64,000 nucleotides of DNA, taken from Cupriavidus sp. U2. GTDB lineage: Bacteria > Pseudomonadota > Gammaproteobacteria > Burkholderiales > Burkholderiaceae. The DNA lies in contig NZ_RCOG02000001.1 of assembly GCF_009663685.2 (NCBI RefSeq), positions 186,152 to 250,151 on the forward strand. Direction: 5' to 3'. The notes beneath the pieces were generated by a model. It was not told the origin of the DNA. It worked only from the letters and a program-made list of their open reading frames with translations, and made no database searches. Positions 21,448-29,986 of this stretch are shown here, piece by piece (position 1 is the first letter of the stretch; each line of letters begins with the position of its first letter). Made by a program: the position numbers and the translations under genes.

Positions 21448-22428
21448 ATGCCAGATCCCACGCCTGCTTCCCTGTCCGAATTCGACCTGATTCGCCGATT
21501 CTTCACGCGCCCCGTCCGCAAGGCTGCGCTGGGGGTGGGCGATGACTGCGCGCTGATCGACGCCCGGCCGGGCCATCAGCTTGCCGTCAGCACCGACATG
21601 CTGGTCAGCGGCCGCCACTTCTTTCCGGACGTGCCGCCGCGCTCGCTGGGGCACAAGGCGCTGGCCGTGAACCTGTCCGACCTGGCCGCGATGGGCGCCG
21701 AACCGCGCGCGTTCACGCTAGCGCTGGCCTTGCCGGAGGCCGATCCCGCCTGGCTCGAAGCGTTTGCGGGCGGCATGCTCGCCTTGGCCGATGACCACGG
21801 TTGCGAGCTGATCGGCGGCGATACCACCAAGGGGCCGCTGACGCTGTCGATCACCGTATTTGGCGACGTGCCGCCGCGCCAGGCCCTGCGCCGCGACGCA
21901 GCGCGCCCCGGCGACGACATCTGGATCTCCGGCACGCTGGGCGATGCCCGGCTGGCCCTGGGCGACTGCCGCGGCGAATGGCTGCTGCCCGAACCCGATT
22001 TCACGGTGATCCGCCCGCGCATGGATACGCCCACCCCGCGCGTGGCGCTGGGCATGGCCCTACGCGGCGTGGCGCATGCTGCACTGGATATATCCGACGG
22101 CCTGATCGGCGATCTGGGCCATATCCTGACGCGCTCTTCGGTCGGCGCCATTCTGGACGTCGATGCGCTGCCCCGCTCCGAGATTCTCGGGGCGCAGCCG
22201 CTGGCGCTGCAGCGCGAATGCGTGCTGGCCGGCGGCGACGACTACGAGCTCTGCTTCACCGCCCCGGCGGGCCATCGCGAGGCCATCGCCGCCATCGGCC
22301 GGCAACTCGGCCTGCCCCTCACCCGTGCCGGTTCGATCACATCGGAAGCCGGCCTGCGCATCGTCGATGGCCAGGGCGACCCGTTCGCCTTTACGGGTGC
22401 GTCATTCGATCATTTCAGCGCCCCGTGA
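21448..22428 (+). CDS. thiL: Thiamine-monophosphate kinase
   Basis: A 326-residue kinase making thiamine diphosphate from thiamine monophosphate and ATP. The N-terminal region has SEFDLIRRFFTRP and the metal-binding GVGDDCALID, followed by STDMLVSGRHFF and the PurM-like NLSDLAAMGAEP; further on are GGDTTKGPLTLSIT, DISDGLIGDLGHIL and GGDDYELCFTAP, all standard ThiL motifs. The ATG at 21448 gives the family's usual length (E. coli 325). It leads a thiL-pgpA-pncC cluster and is divergent from maeB. Confidence 0.95.
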   Translation: MPDPTPASLSEFDLIRRFFTRPVRKAALGVGDDCALIDARPGHQLAVSTDMLVSGRHFFPDVPPRSLGHKALAVNLSDLAAMGAEPRAFTLALALPEADPAWLEAFAGGMLALADDHGCELIGGDTTKGPLTLSITVFGDVPPRQALRRDAARPGDDIWISGTLGDARLALGDCRGEWLLPEPDFTVIRPRMDTPTPRVALGMALRGVAHAALDISDGLIGDLGHILTRSSVGAILDVDALPRSEILGAQPLALQRECVLAGGDDYELCFTAPAGHREAIAAIGRQLGLPLTRAGSITSEAGLRIVDGQGDPFAFTGASFDHFSAP

Positions 22429-22531
22429 CACTTCGCACGCAAGCCGTGTCATGATGCCAGGCATGCGCGCAACAGGGAGAACTGCACGCTTGCGCGCCAT
22501 ATATCACTAGAAAAGTCGAGCCAGGTTCTTG

Positions 22532-23113
22532 ATGTCCGCCTATCCCCCCGGGGCCGCGCCGCGCGATCCCGCCAATCCTGCCGAGCCCGTCACGCTGGAC
22601 GCCGGCCAGACCGCCAAGGTCATGCGCCCGACCGCCCGCTTCATGCTCGGCCATCCCGCCCGCCTGATTGCGCTGGGCTTTGGCTCCGGCCTGTCGCCGG
22701 TGAGTCCGGGCACGGTCGGCACGCTGTATGGCTGGCTGTCGTACGTCGTGATCTCGATGTGGATCGAGCCGAACACGTGGCTGTGGATCATTGCCGGCGG
22801 ATTCCTGGTCGGCATCTGGGCCTGCCTGCGTACCGCGCGCGACATGGGCGTGTACGACCACGGCAGCATGGTCTGGGACGAGATCGTCGCCTTCTGGCTG
22901 GTGCTGGTGTTTGTCATGCCCACCGGCTTCTGGGGCCAGTTCGCGGCCTTCCTGTGGTTCCGCTTCTTCGATATCGTCAAGCCGGCACCGATCCGGTACT
23001 ACGACCGCACGCTCAAGGGGCCCGGTTTCACCGGCGCGTTCGGCGTGATGTTCGACGATATGTTCGCGGCGTTCTATACGCTGCTCGTCTTCGCCCTGTG
23101 GCGCTCGTTCTGA
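22532..23113 (+). CDS. pgpA: Phosphatidylglycerophosphatase A
   Basis: A 193-residue inner-membrane enzyme that removes phosphate from phosphatidylglycerophosphate to give phosphatidylglycerol. It has the family core GFGSGLSPVSPGTVGTLYGW, followed by membrane segments and DHGSMVWDEIVAFW, where the acidic residues bind metal, then RFFDIVKPAPIRYYDR and GAFGVMFDDMFAAFYT. About four hydrophobic helices are seen. The ATG at 22532 is used; a TTG directly before it is also in frame. Located between thiL and pncC, the usual neighbour order. Confidence 0.95.
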   Translation: MSAYPPGAAPRDPANPAEPVTLDAGQTAKVMRPTARFMLGHPARLIALGFGSGLSPVSPGTVGTLYGWLSYVVISMWIEPNTWLWIIAGGFLVGIWACLRTARDMGVYDHGSMVWDEIVAFWLVLVFVMPTGFWGQFAAFLWFRFFDIVKPAPIRYYDRTLKGPGFTGAFGVMFDDMFAAFYTLLVFALWRSF

Positions 23114-23171
23114 GCGCCCGCGCCATTTCATCGCTTCTTCATCACTGCATCAGGATCTCGGGGAACCGTCC

Positions 23172-23669
23172 ATGTCCGTCAGCCGCCTGCTCGACCAGCT
23201 TGCCATCCAGGCCGGAGCCGTCCTTGCGGAACGTTCGCTCATGCTGGCCACCGCCGAATCCTGCACGGGCGGGCTGGTGGCGGCGGCCATCACCGATGTG
23301 TCAGGGTCGTCGGGCTGGTTCGAGCGGGGCTTCGTGACCTACTCGAACGAAGCCAAGACCACCATGATCGGCGTGCCCGCCAAACTGATCCGCGACCACG
23401 GCGCGGTCAGCGAGGAGGTGGCCCATGCCATGGCCGAGGGTGCGCTGCTGAACAGCCGCGCACAGGTGTCGCTGTCGATCACCGGCGTGGCTGGGCCGAA
23501 CGGCGGCTCGCCTGAAAAGCCGGTGGGCATGGTCTGCTTCGGCTGGAGCAACCGCATCACCACTCGCACAGAGACCCAGCGATTCAAGGGCGACCGCGCC
23601 CAGATCCGCCGCCAGGCGGCCGAGCACGCGATGCGCGGGCTGATCGAACTGATCCGGAACGAGGAATAG
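23172..23669 (+). CDS. pncC: CinA-family nicotinamide-nucleotide amidohydrolase
   Basis: A 165-residue single-domain CinA C-terminal protein (PncC). It carries LATAESCTGGLVAAAITDVSG near residue 30, with the catalytic Ser of ESCTGG, then GFVTYSNEAKTTMIGV, ISITGVAGP-type sequence (LSITGVAGPNGGSPEKPVG) and a C-terminal helix. These enzymes deamidate nicotinamide mononucleotide in NAD recycling. It lacks the MoaB-like N-terminal half of full CinA. It follows pgpA after 58 bases and is the last gene of the thiL cluster, ending near a palindromic repeat. Confidence 0.93.
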   Translation: MSVSRLLDQLAIQAGAVLAERSLMLATAESCTGGLVAAAITDVSGSSGWFERGFVTYSNEAKTTMIGVPAKLIRDHGAVSEEVAHAMAEGALLNSRAQVSLSITGVAGPNGGSPEKPVGMVCFGWSNRITTRTETQRFKGDRAQIRRQAAEHAMRGLIELIRNEE

Positions 23670-23690
23670 GTAAAGCGAAGGCGTGATTTT

Positions 23691-23721
23691 CTCCCCTCTC
23701 CCGCCATGCGGGAGAGGGGAG
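23691..23721. repeat. REP-like palindrome, copy 1
   Basis: Perfect 14-base arms (23691-23704 and 23708-23721) with a 3-base loop; core ctcccctctcccgc. It lies between the convergent pncC and pyrF genes. The same arm sequence recurs at 27134-27178, 27228-27272 and 63297-63336. Confidence 0.85.
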
Positions 23722-23755
23722 CAACCGCCGACCTCATCCATCATGCGTCAACGCG

Positions 23756-24574
23756 TCAGCCGTGGCGATACCGGTTGATTGTCTCGCGCGTCTGCAGCGC
23801 CACGTTGCGGGCGGCGGCGGCAAAATCCTTCTCGCGGCTGGCGTACAGGATGGCGCGTGACGAATTGATCATCATGCCGGTGCCATCGGCCGTGCGGCCC
23901 GCCTTCACGGTGGCCTCGATGTCGCCGCCCTGGGCGCCGATGCCCGGAATCAGCAGCGGCATGTCGCCCACGATCTGGCGCACCTTGGCGATTTCGTTCG
24001 GGAACGTCGCGCCCACCACCAGGCCCATCTGGCCGTTGGTGTTCCAGCGTTCGCGGGCGGCTTCGGCCACCACCTGGTACAGCGGCTTGCCGTCGACCTG
24101 CAGGAACTGCACGTCCGAACCGCCCGGATTCGACGTGCGGCACAGCACGATCACGCCACGGCCGGGGTGCGCCAGGTACGGCGACATCGAATCGAAGCCC
24201 ATGTACGGGCTGACGGTTACCGCGTCGGCCTTGTAGCGATCAAACGCCTCGATGGCGTAATGCTCGGCCGTCGAGCCGATGTCGCCGCGCTTGGCGTCGA
24301 GAATCACCGGAATCCCGGGATGGGCGTCGTGGATGTACTCGATCAGCTGCTCGAGCTGGTCTTCGGCGCGCTGCGAATGGAAATAGGCAATCTGCGGCTT
24401 GAAGGCGCAGACCAGGTCGGCCGTGGCGTCAACGATTTCGCGACAGAACGAAAAGATCGCCCCGCCAGTGCCGGTCATCGACAGCGGCAGCTTGGCCGGG
24501 TCCGGATCGAGCCCGACGCACAGCAGGGAATCGTTTCGCTGCCAGGCATTGGACAGCAACTCGGTAAAGGTCAT
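23756..24574 (-). CDS. pyrF: Orotidine 5'-phosphate decarboxylase (type 2)
   Basis: A 272-residue enzyme making UMP from OMP, the last step of de novo pyrimidine synthesis. It opens [20 protein letters not shown] and has the catalytic signature [18 protein letters not shown] (Lys of DAKRGD), then [13 protein letters not shown] and [13 protein letters not shown] near the C-terminus. The length of about 270 residues and these motifs mark the longer type 2 group found in Ralstonia and mycobacteria rather than the short E. coli type. Single gene, convergent with the thiL cluster. Confidence 0.96.
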   Translation of the reverse strand: MTFTELLSNAWQRNDSLLCVGLDPDPAKLPLSMTGTGGAIFSFCREIVDATADLVCAFKPQIAYFHSQRAEDQLEQLIEYIHDAHPGIPVILDAKRGDIGSTAEHYAIEAFDRYKADAVTVSPYMGFDSMSPYLAHPGRGVIVLCRTSNPGGSDVQFLQVDGKPLYQVVAEAARERWNTNGQMGLVVGATFPNEIAKVRQIVGDMPLLIPGIGAQGGDIEATVKAGRTADGTGMMINSSRAILYASREKDFAAAARNVALQTRETINRYRHG

Positions 24575-24798
24575 GGGATGCTCGGTATTCGGGTGAAGCC
24601 GGCGGCCCGGCTGCGTTCGACAGTCTTCACAGCATAACGCGGGTGGGCGCCGGCCGGTTGGCGCGGCGGGGCGAACAAGGCATCCCGCGGCCCAACATAT
24701 GGCGTGGGCGGCATTCTACCTGCTGGCGTGATATTGTCTGGAGCTTCCGCTTAAAAAGAGCGACCCCGTCACATCAGGTCGCCGCCCCCTCCTGCGCC

Positions 24799-25683
24799 AT
24801 GCACCTCGACCGCCGCGGTCTCGTCCTGCTCGTCATCCTGACCATCGCCTGGGGCCTGAACTGGCCGATCATGAAGGTCGGCGTCGCCCACTTCCCGGCC
24901 ATGGGATTCCGGCTGCTGTGCATGGCCGGCGGGCTGGTGGCGCTGGGCTTGGCCCTGAAGCTGCGCGGCGATTCGCTGCAGGTGCCGCGCCAGGCCTGGG
25001 CCACGGTGGTCAGGCTGGCCATCCCGAACATGGTGATCTGGCATTTGTTCGCCATCTGCGCGGTGAAGATGCGGTCGTCGGGCCGGGCGGCCATCCTGGG
25101 CTACACCATGCCGATCTGGGCCGTGGTCTGGGGCCTGCTGGTCTTCCGCGAGCGGATTGCGCTATCGGCCTGGATCGGCATCGCCTGCGCGCTGACCGGC
25201 ACCGTGCTGCTGCTGTCGGGCGAGATCGCCGCGCTGACCGGCAGCCCGGCCGGCACGCTGCTGATGCTGGTGGCGGCCGCCGGCTGGGGCTTCGGCACCC
25301 AGCTGATGAAGCGCACCCCGACCGATGTGCCGATCGGCGCGCTGACCTTCTGGATGCTGGCCGTCACGCTGCCGTTCCTGGCCGTCGGATCGCTGCTGTT
25401 CGAGACCGGCTGGCGCATGCCGACCGGCATCGAATGGGCCGCCATCGCCTACAACGCCGTGGTGGTCTTCGCGTACTGCCACCTGGTCTGGTTCGCGCTG
25501 GCGCGCAGCCTGCCGCCCGTGGTGTCCAGCCTGTCGATCATGTTCATCCCCGTGGTGGGCGTGTTCTCGGGCATGTGGCTGCTGGGCGAGACGCCGCACT
25601 GGCAGGACTACGCGGCCATCGTGCTGATGTTCGCGGCGCTGTCGTCCGTGATGCTGGCCCCGCTGCTGCGGCGGCGCCTGTGA
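24799..25683 (+). CDS. EamA-family (DMT) transporter
   Basis: A 294-residue inner-membrane protein with about ten hydrophobic helices in two EamA repeats. It opens MHLDRRGLVLLVILTIAWGL, then NWPIMKVGVAHFP, typical for the drug/metabolite transporter superfamily; the second repeat includes LLMLVAAAGWGFGTQLMKR and ends with MFIPVVGVFSGMWLLGE and the C-terminal LLRRRL. Such proteins usually export small metabolites or amino acids; substrate not predictable. The ATG at 24799 precedes the first helix. Monocistronic by layout. Confidence 0.9.
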   Translation: MHLDRRGLVLLVILTIAWGLNWPIMKVGVAHFPAMGFRLLCMAGGLVALGLALKLRGDSLQVPRQAWATVVRLAIPNMVIWHLFAICAVKMRSSGRAAILGYTMPIWAVVWGLLVFRERIALSAWIGIACALTGTVLLLSGEIAALTGSPAGTLLMLVAAAGWGFGTQLMKRTPTDVPIGALTFWMLAVTLPFLAVGSLLFETGWRMPTGIEWAAIAYNAVVVFAYCHLVWFALARSLPPVVSSLSIMFIPVVGVFSGMWLLGETPHWQDYAAIVLMFAALSSVMLAPLLRRRL

Positions 25684-25707
25684 GCAACACCGGCGCAGAG
25701 ATTTCGC

Positions 25708-25737
25708 TTAACAAGCCCCCCCGCGTTGGATTACACT
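25708..25737 (+). promoter_or_regulatory. Predicted corA promoter
   Basis: TTAACA (25708-25713) and TACACT (25732-25737) are separated by 18 bases. Both hexamers are close to the sigma-70 consensus. Located in the gap after the EamA transporter gene. Confidence 0.5.
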
Positions 25738-25766
25738 CGCGGCCATCAGAATCCCGGAGAACCTAC

Positions 25767-25847
25767 GTGGGCAGTAGCATCGGGTGTTCGGGTTGTAGCG
25801 GCCAGGCCGCGTCATCGCCGGATGCCATGTCACTGCGGGCTGCGTAA
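25767..25847 (+). CDS. Possible corA leader peptide
   Basis: GTG-started frame of 26 codons ending in TAA, preceded by GGAGA at a seven-base distance. The peptide begins MGSSIGCSGCSGQAASS. It falls inside the predicted corA leader RNA and directly before the first of two hairpins, the place expected for a regulatory leader peptide. There is no homology evidence and such a short frame can arise by chance. Confidence 0.25.
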   Translation: MGSSIGCSGCSGQAASSPDAMSLRAA

Positions 25848-26159
25848 CGCCGATCCGCGCGGGGCCATTGCCCTGCTCGTCGCCGTACTTGCCCGCAGAC
25901 ACCTGCGGGTGAGTGTGTCTTTCCGTTTCTCCTGCGGCCGCCTGCCGGCCGCCGCGCGCTGCGGATCTTCCCCCTCCCCCCGGCTTGCCAGCCAGATACA
26001 GGCAACAGGCAAACGTCATCGCCTTGCAACGGACCGGCATCCGCCGTCCGCAAGCAGCGCGATCACGCTTGCCGGCCGCCCCATGGTCGCTTTGCTGGCG
26101 ATGCCTTGCCTGCGCCTGTTTCCGGACAAACGCGCAATCAGTAACAAGGAATCCAAGGG

Positions 26160-27122
26160 ATGATCAATCTGTTCGTCCTGCAGAAAGGTCGGCTCGCCCA
26201 GGAGCAGGTCGACGAGCGCAATGAGCTGCTGCAGCACAAGCCCATCTGGATCGACGTGGTCAGCCCCGACGACGAGGAGCTGGCGTGGATCAAGGAAGCC
26301 TACGGCGTAGTCCTGCCGGAACTCGAAGACCTCGGTGACCTTGAGGCATCGGCGCGTTATTTCGAGGGCGAGGACGAGAACATCCATATCCGCACCGACT
26401 TCCTGCTGGCGGAAGACGAGGCGTCGCGCAACGTGCGCGTGGCGTTCGTGCTCACGCGCGACGTCCTGTTCTCGATCCACGACGAAGACCTGCCCGTGTT
26501 CCGCCTGGTACGGCTGCGCGCCCGGATGCGGCCCGGATCGGTGCGCAACGCCAAGGACGTGCTGATGGACCTCTACGCGACCGACGCCGAGTATTCGGCC
26601 GATTCGATCGAGGAAATCTACGAGCGGCTCGAAGAAGCCAGCCGCCGCGTGCTGGCCGAGAACGTGACCGATGCCGCCGCCGCCGACGTGCTGGAGACCA
26701 TCGCCCGCGAGGAAGACTTGAACGGCCGCATCCGCCGCAACGTCATGGACACGCGCCGGGCGGTGTCGTTCCTGATGCGCAGCCAGCTATTGTCGGCCGA
26801 GCAGCAGGACGAGGCGCGCCAGATCCTGCGCGACATCGATTCGATCGAGAACCACACCGCGTTCCTGTTCGACAAGATCAACTTCCTGATGGACGCCACG
26901 GTCGGTTTCATCAACATCAACCAGAACAAGATCATCAAGCTGTTCTCGGTGGTGTCGGTGGCGCTGATGCCGCCCACGCTGATCGCCAGCATCTACGGCA
27001 TGAACTTCAAGCTGATGCCGGAACTGGACTGGGCCATCGGCTACCCGTGGGCCATCGCGCTGATGGCCGTGTCGGCGGCCATTCCGCTGGTGTATTTCAA
27101 GCGCAAGGGCTGGTTGAGCTGA
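26160..27122 (+). CDS. corA: Magnesium/cobalt transport protein CorA
   Basis: A 320-residue CorA-family divalent cation channel. The cytoplasmic N-terminal funnel covers about residues 1-250 (MINLFVLQKGRLAQEQVDE; PIWIDVVSPDDEELAW). The two C-terminal membrane helices are present with the signature GMN in IYGMNFKLMPELDW between them, and a positively charged end (FKRKGW). It imports Mg2+, and in this family often Co2+ or Ni2+. An AAGGAA site precedes the ATG. It stands alone behind a leader of over 400 bases and ends against REP-like repeats shared with mtgA. Confidence 0.95.
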   Translation: MINLFVLQKGRLAQEQVDERNELLQHKPIWIDVVSPDDEELAWIKEAYGVVLPELEDLGDLEASARYFEGEDENIHIRTDFLLAEDEASRNVRVAFVLTRDVLFSIHDEDLPVFRLVRLRARMRPGSVRNAKDVLMDLYATDAEYSADSIEEIYERLEEASRRVLAENVTDAAAADVLETIAREEDLNGRIRRNVMDTRRAVSFLMRSQLLSAEQQDEARQILRDIDSIENHTAFLFDKINFLMDATVGFININQNKIIKLFSVVSVALMPPTLIASIYGMNFKLMPELDWAIGYPWAIALMAVSAAIPLVYFKRKGWLS

Positions 27123-27133
27123 CGGCCGTGTTT

Positions 27134-27178
27134 GCTCCCCTCTCCCGCGTGCGGGATAGGGGTTGGGGGGAGAGGGCT
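27134..27178. repeat. REP-like palindrome, copy 2
   Basis: The ctcccctctcccgc arm (27134-27147) followed by an imperfect partner gcgggataggggttgg and a further ggggagagggc stretch. Lies in the corA-mtgA intergenic region and faces a second copy at 27228-27272. Confidence 0.75.
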
Positions 27179-27227
27179 GGGCGGTTCTGCTTGCCGACAA
27201 GTCGCAGTTCAACGGCAAGGCCCTCTC

Positions 27228-27272
27228 CCCCGCCCCTCTCCCATTCCATGGGAGAGGGGAGCAAAAGAGTTC
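27228..27272. repeat. REP-like palindrome, copy 3
   Basis: Reads ggccctctcccccgcccctctccc followed by gggagaggggagc after a short loop, inverted relative to the copy at 27134. The two together form a REP pair between the convergent corA and mtgA genes. Confidence 0.75.
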
Positions 27273-28035
27273 AATCCGGCAGCGTCGCCGCGCCCATGCG
27301 GCGGGCGATGATCGATGCCTTGACGCGGAAGTTCACGCGCACGTTGGCGCAGTATTCCTTCTTGTCGAAGCACTTCGGCGCCGGCAGTGCCGCGGCCAGC
27401 CGTGCGGCCTGGCCCACGGTCAGCTTCGCGGCCGAGGTGTGGAAGTAGTGCTGCGCGGCCGCCTCGATGCCGAACACCCCCTCGCCCCACTCCACCGAGT
27501 TCAGGTAGATCTCGAAGATCCGCTGCTTGTCGAGCCAGAATTCGAGCATCCACGTGATGGCCAGCTCCTGGCCCTTGCGCACGTAGTATTGCTCCGAAGA
27601 CAGGAACAGGTTCTTGGCCAGCTGCTGAGTAATCGTAGAACCGCCACGTTCGATATGGCCGCGCTTCTTGTTGCGCTCCCAGGCGTCCAGCATCGCGTCG
27701 AGTTCGTAGCCCGGATGGTTGACGAAGTCGGCATCCTCGCTGGCAATCACTGCCCGCTTGAGATTGCGCGACATCTGGTCATAGCCCACCCACTTGTGGT
27801 CGATCGAGCAGCTCCAGAAGTTGAAGCCGCACAGGCGCCAGCCTTCGGCGCGCATGAACGACGTGGATGACGGATTCAGGTATTGCCAGGCGGCAATCTG
27901 CAGGAAGAAGTACAACTGCAGCGCCAGCACGCCAAGGATCAGGCACTCGCCCAGATAGCCCACCCAGCGCAGCGGATTGGCCGCGCCCGATGCCCGGGAC
28001 GGTGCGCGTGCGGCGCCGCTTCGCTGGCGTGCCAA
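27271..28035 (-). CDS. mtgA: Monofunctional biosynthetic peptidoglycan transglycosylase
   Basis: A 254-residue glycosyltransferase family 51 enzyme that polymerises lipid II into glycan strands at the inner membrane. One N-terminal hydrophobic helix ([19 protein letters not shown]) anchors it. Catalytic region motifs are [20 protein letters not shown] (with the catalytic Glu of ASED), [18 protein letters not shown] and [15 protein letters not shown], followed by [20 protein letters not shown]. There is no transpeptidase domain, as expected for MtgA. A TTG at 28035 is the only start giving the membrane anchor. It lies 19 bases after aroE. Confidence 0.93.
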   Translation of the reverse strand: MARQRSGAARAPSRASGAANPLRWVGYLGECLILGVLALQLYFFLQIAAWQYLNPSSTSFMRAEGWRLCGFNFWSCSIDHKWVGYDQMSRNLKRAVIASEDADFVNHPGYELDAMLDAWERNKKRGHIERGGSTITQQLAKNLFLSSEQYYVRKGQELAITWMLEFWLDKQRIFEIYLNSVEWGEGVFGIEAAAQHYFHTSAAKLTVGQAARLAAALPAPKCFDKKEYCANVRVNFRVKASIIARRMGAATLPD

Positions 28036-28053
28036 GTCGGCTCCGCGCGTGGA

Positions 28054-28932
28054 TCAGCGGGTCGCTTCGGCCTGCAGCGCGGCGCGCAGCTCGGCCAGGA
28101 CCGGGGCGGTGTTCGGACGCACGCCGCGCCAGTTGTAGAACGCCTCGGCGGCCTGCTCCACCAGCATGCCCAGGCCGTCCGACGTGCGGGCGCCGCATTT
28201 GGCCGCATAGGCCAGGAACACGGTCGGCCTGGCGCCGTACATCATGTCGTAGGCCAGCACGCCTTCGCCCAGCAGGTATTCCGGCACCGGCGGCAGTTCG
28301 CCCTGCAGGCTGCTGGCCGATGCGTTGATGACCACGTCGCAGGCTTCGTCCTCGGACAGCGCGCTCAGCGCGTCCAGACCCCCAGCCCACAGTTCCACGC
28401 CGTACTGGTCGGCGGCTTCCACGAACTGCTCGACCACGTCGCTGGCCTTTTGCGCCGTGCGGTTGGCCACCACGATCCGCGCAGGGCGGCATTCGATCAG
28501 CGGCAGCAGCGCGCCCATGGCCGCGCCCCCGGCGCCCAGCACCAGGATGCGCTTGTCTTCCAGCAACACGTCGAGGTTGTCCTGGATGTCGCGCACCAGG
28601 CCCACGCCGTCGGTGTTGTCGCCGTGGATCAGCCCGTCCTCGATCCACATCGTGTTGACCGCGCCGGCGGCTTCCGCGCGGGGGGTCAGGCGATCCGCCA
28701 GGTCATAGGCCTCGAGCTTGAAAGGCGTGGTCACGTTCAAGCCATGGCCGCCGTCGGCCAGGAACTTGCGCACGGTGTCGGCAAATGCGTCGAGCGGCGC
28801 CTCCAGGCGATCGTACTGGACGGCTTCGCCGGTCTGGCGCGAAAACGCGGCATGGATGGCCGGCGAGCGGCTGTGCGATACGGGATTGCCCACCACGACA
28901 TAGCGGTCGGCGGATTGCTGTTCTGCGGTCAT
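28054..28932 (-). CDS. aroE: Shikimate dehydrogenase
   Basis: A 292-residue NADPH enzyme reducing 3-dehydroshikimate to shikimate in aromatic amino acid synthesis. It has VVGNPVSHSRSPAIHAAF at the start (substrate-binding Ser pair), NVTTPFKLEAYDLAD with the catalytic Lys, NTDGVGLVRD with the catalytic Asp, and LVLGAGGAAMGALLPL for NADPH. C-terminal DGLGMLVEQAAEAFYNWRG is typical. Its start at 28932 touches the tonB stop, so the two are likely translated in series, followed by mtgA. Confidence 0.96.
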   Translation of the reverse strand: MTAEQQSADRYVVVGNPVSHSRSPAIHAAFSRQTGEAVQYDRLEAPLDAFADTVRKFLADGGHGLNVTTPFKLEAYDLADRLTPRAEAAGAVNTMWIEDGLIHGDNTDGVGLVRDIQDNLDVLLEDKRILVLGAGGAAMGALLPLIECRPARIVVANRTAQKASDVVEQFVEAADQYGVELWAGGLDALSALSEDEACDVVINASASSLQGELPPVPEYLLGEGVLAYDMMYGARPTVFLAYAAKCGARTSDGLGMLVEQAAEAFYNWRGVRPNTAPVLAELRAALQAEATR

Positions 28933-29867
28933 CAGCGTCCTTGCAGGCGGACGTCGAGCCCGCTGCGCGTGAACTTGAAAGTGGAAATGACTTCGAGGAT
29001 GTCCTGCTTCGCCTGCATCTCGGGCGTGAAGGCGCCGAACGGTGCAGCGGCACGGACAATGGCCACGGCCTGGCGGTCGAGCGCGGGGTCACCCGAGCTC
29101 TTGGCCACGTCGATCGCCTCGACGTTGTAGCCGTCGCGGTTGTAGCCCAGCTTGCCCTGGCGGTTCACGTTGAGCACCAGGATCAGCTGGCCATAGAGCG
29201 GCTTGCCGTTCTTCTGCGGGAAGTCGCTCGTGCCGCGCGCCTCGATCTTGCGGCGCAGGCGGTCGTAATACTGGGCATAGTCCACCCCCTGCGCACTGGT
29301 GGCCGTCAGCTGCATGCGCTTGGGCCGCTTGGCGTAGTGCTCCAGGTTGCGGCCGATCTCGGCTTCGAGCTTGGCCATCTCGTCGGTGGACGTGCGGTCG
29401 TCCTGCCCGCGCGTCGGGGTATCGGTGCGCTGCTCGCCCGGCTTCACCGGCTGGCTGCGCACGGACGGCGCGGCCACCCGGGCCTGCGTCATCAGGCGGC
29501 GCTGCTCTTCTTCAAGCTCCTGGAGCCGGCGCTGCGTGAGCCTGATGAGGTCGCCTTCCTTCGATTCGGTCTGCGCCGGCAGCGGCGTGGTGGCACGCTG
29601 GGCGTCGTGGTCGCCGCCGCCGTCGAGGTTGGCCTGCGCCAGCACGGTCGGGTTGCGGGGCTTCTCGGCAGACTTCGCGTTCACCAGCACCACGTCCAGC
29701 TGCGGATCGGAACGCTTGATCTCGAACACCTCCGGCGCGGCGATCCGCACCATCAGCAGCACCGCGTGGATGGCCACGGACACGACAAGCGCCTTGACCA
29801 GCGTGTTGCTGGATTGCCACCGGTCGCGCAGGTGCACGTGGCGGGGAGCAGGGAGAACGGCGTTCAC
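28932..29867 (-). CDS. TonB-like energy transducer
   Basis: A 311-residue protein with one N-terminal membrane helix (TLVKALVVSVAIHAVLLMV) and a C-terminal TonB domain (ARGTSDFPQKNGKPLYGQ, LVLNVNRQGKLGYN, ADAAPFGAFTPEM-type ending). Between lies a charged, Gln/Arg-rich linker with a coiled-coil-like segment (RLTQRRLQELEEEQRRLM). TonB proteins pass energy from ExbBD to outer-membrane receptors; no exbBD is in the window. The linker has little Pro, unlike classical TonB, so it may be a TonB-like protein with another partner. Its stop touches the aroE start. Confidence 0.82.
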   Translation of the reverse strand: MNAVLPAPRHVHLRDRWQSSNTLVKALVVSVAIHAVLLMVRIAAPEVFEIKRSDPQLDVVLVNAKSAEKPRNPTVLAQANLDGGGDHDAQRATTPLPAQTESKEGDLIRLTQRRLQELEEEQRRLMTQARVAAPSVRSQPVKPGEQRTDTPTRGQDDRTSTDEMAKLEAEIGRNLEHYAKRPKRMQLTATSAQGVDYAQYYDRLRRKIEARGTSDFPQKNGKPLYGQLILVLNVNRQGKLGYNRDGYNVEAIDVAKSSGDPALDRQAVAIVRAAAPFGAFTPEMQAKQDILEVISTFKFTRSGLDVRLQGR

Positions 29868-29986
29868 GATGGGTCAGGAACCTGGGCGGTCGGAATGGGG
29901 GCTCGCTCGAAAGCCGGCCACCCCACGGCGGAGGGGGGCCGGAACCGACTCCGATTGTACGGGAGCCGCCCCGTTTACCGAAGGAC

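Larger units (their letters stand above)
25684..26159 (+). other. Long leader region upstream of corA
   Basis: A 476-base gap. A promoter-like pair near its left end (25708-25737) would give a transcript with a leader of about 410 bases before corA. The leader holds two GC-rich hairpins (25892-25909, seven-pair stem, four-base loop; 25934-25952, seven-pair stem) and a 26-codon open frame at 25767-25847 with a GGAG site. No protein-sized gene is convincing. Mg2+-responsive leaders are known in front of other magnesium transporters, so regulation within the leader is a reasonable inference. Confidence 0.5.

Noticed and set aside
18889..21654. Longer maeB start reaching to 21654
   Set aside because: The extension crosses the promoter, the palindrome and the thiL start; MTSPQQSP at 21213 is the natural start.
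25762..25800. Possible yybP-ykoY (Mn2+) riboswitch upstream of corA
   Set aside because: A GGGCAGTAGC stretch is reminiscent of the conserved loop, but the second conserved loop and the closing stem could not be found.
25740..25960. Possible 6S RNA gene
   Set aside because: Only a vague local resemblance around TGTTCG; the long closing stem expected for 6S RNA is not visible.
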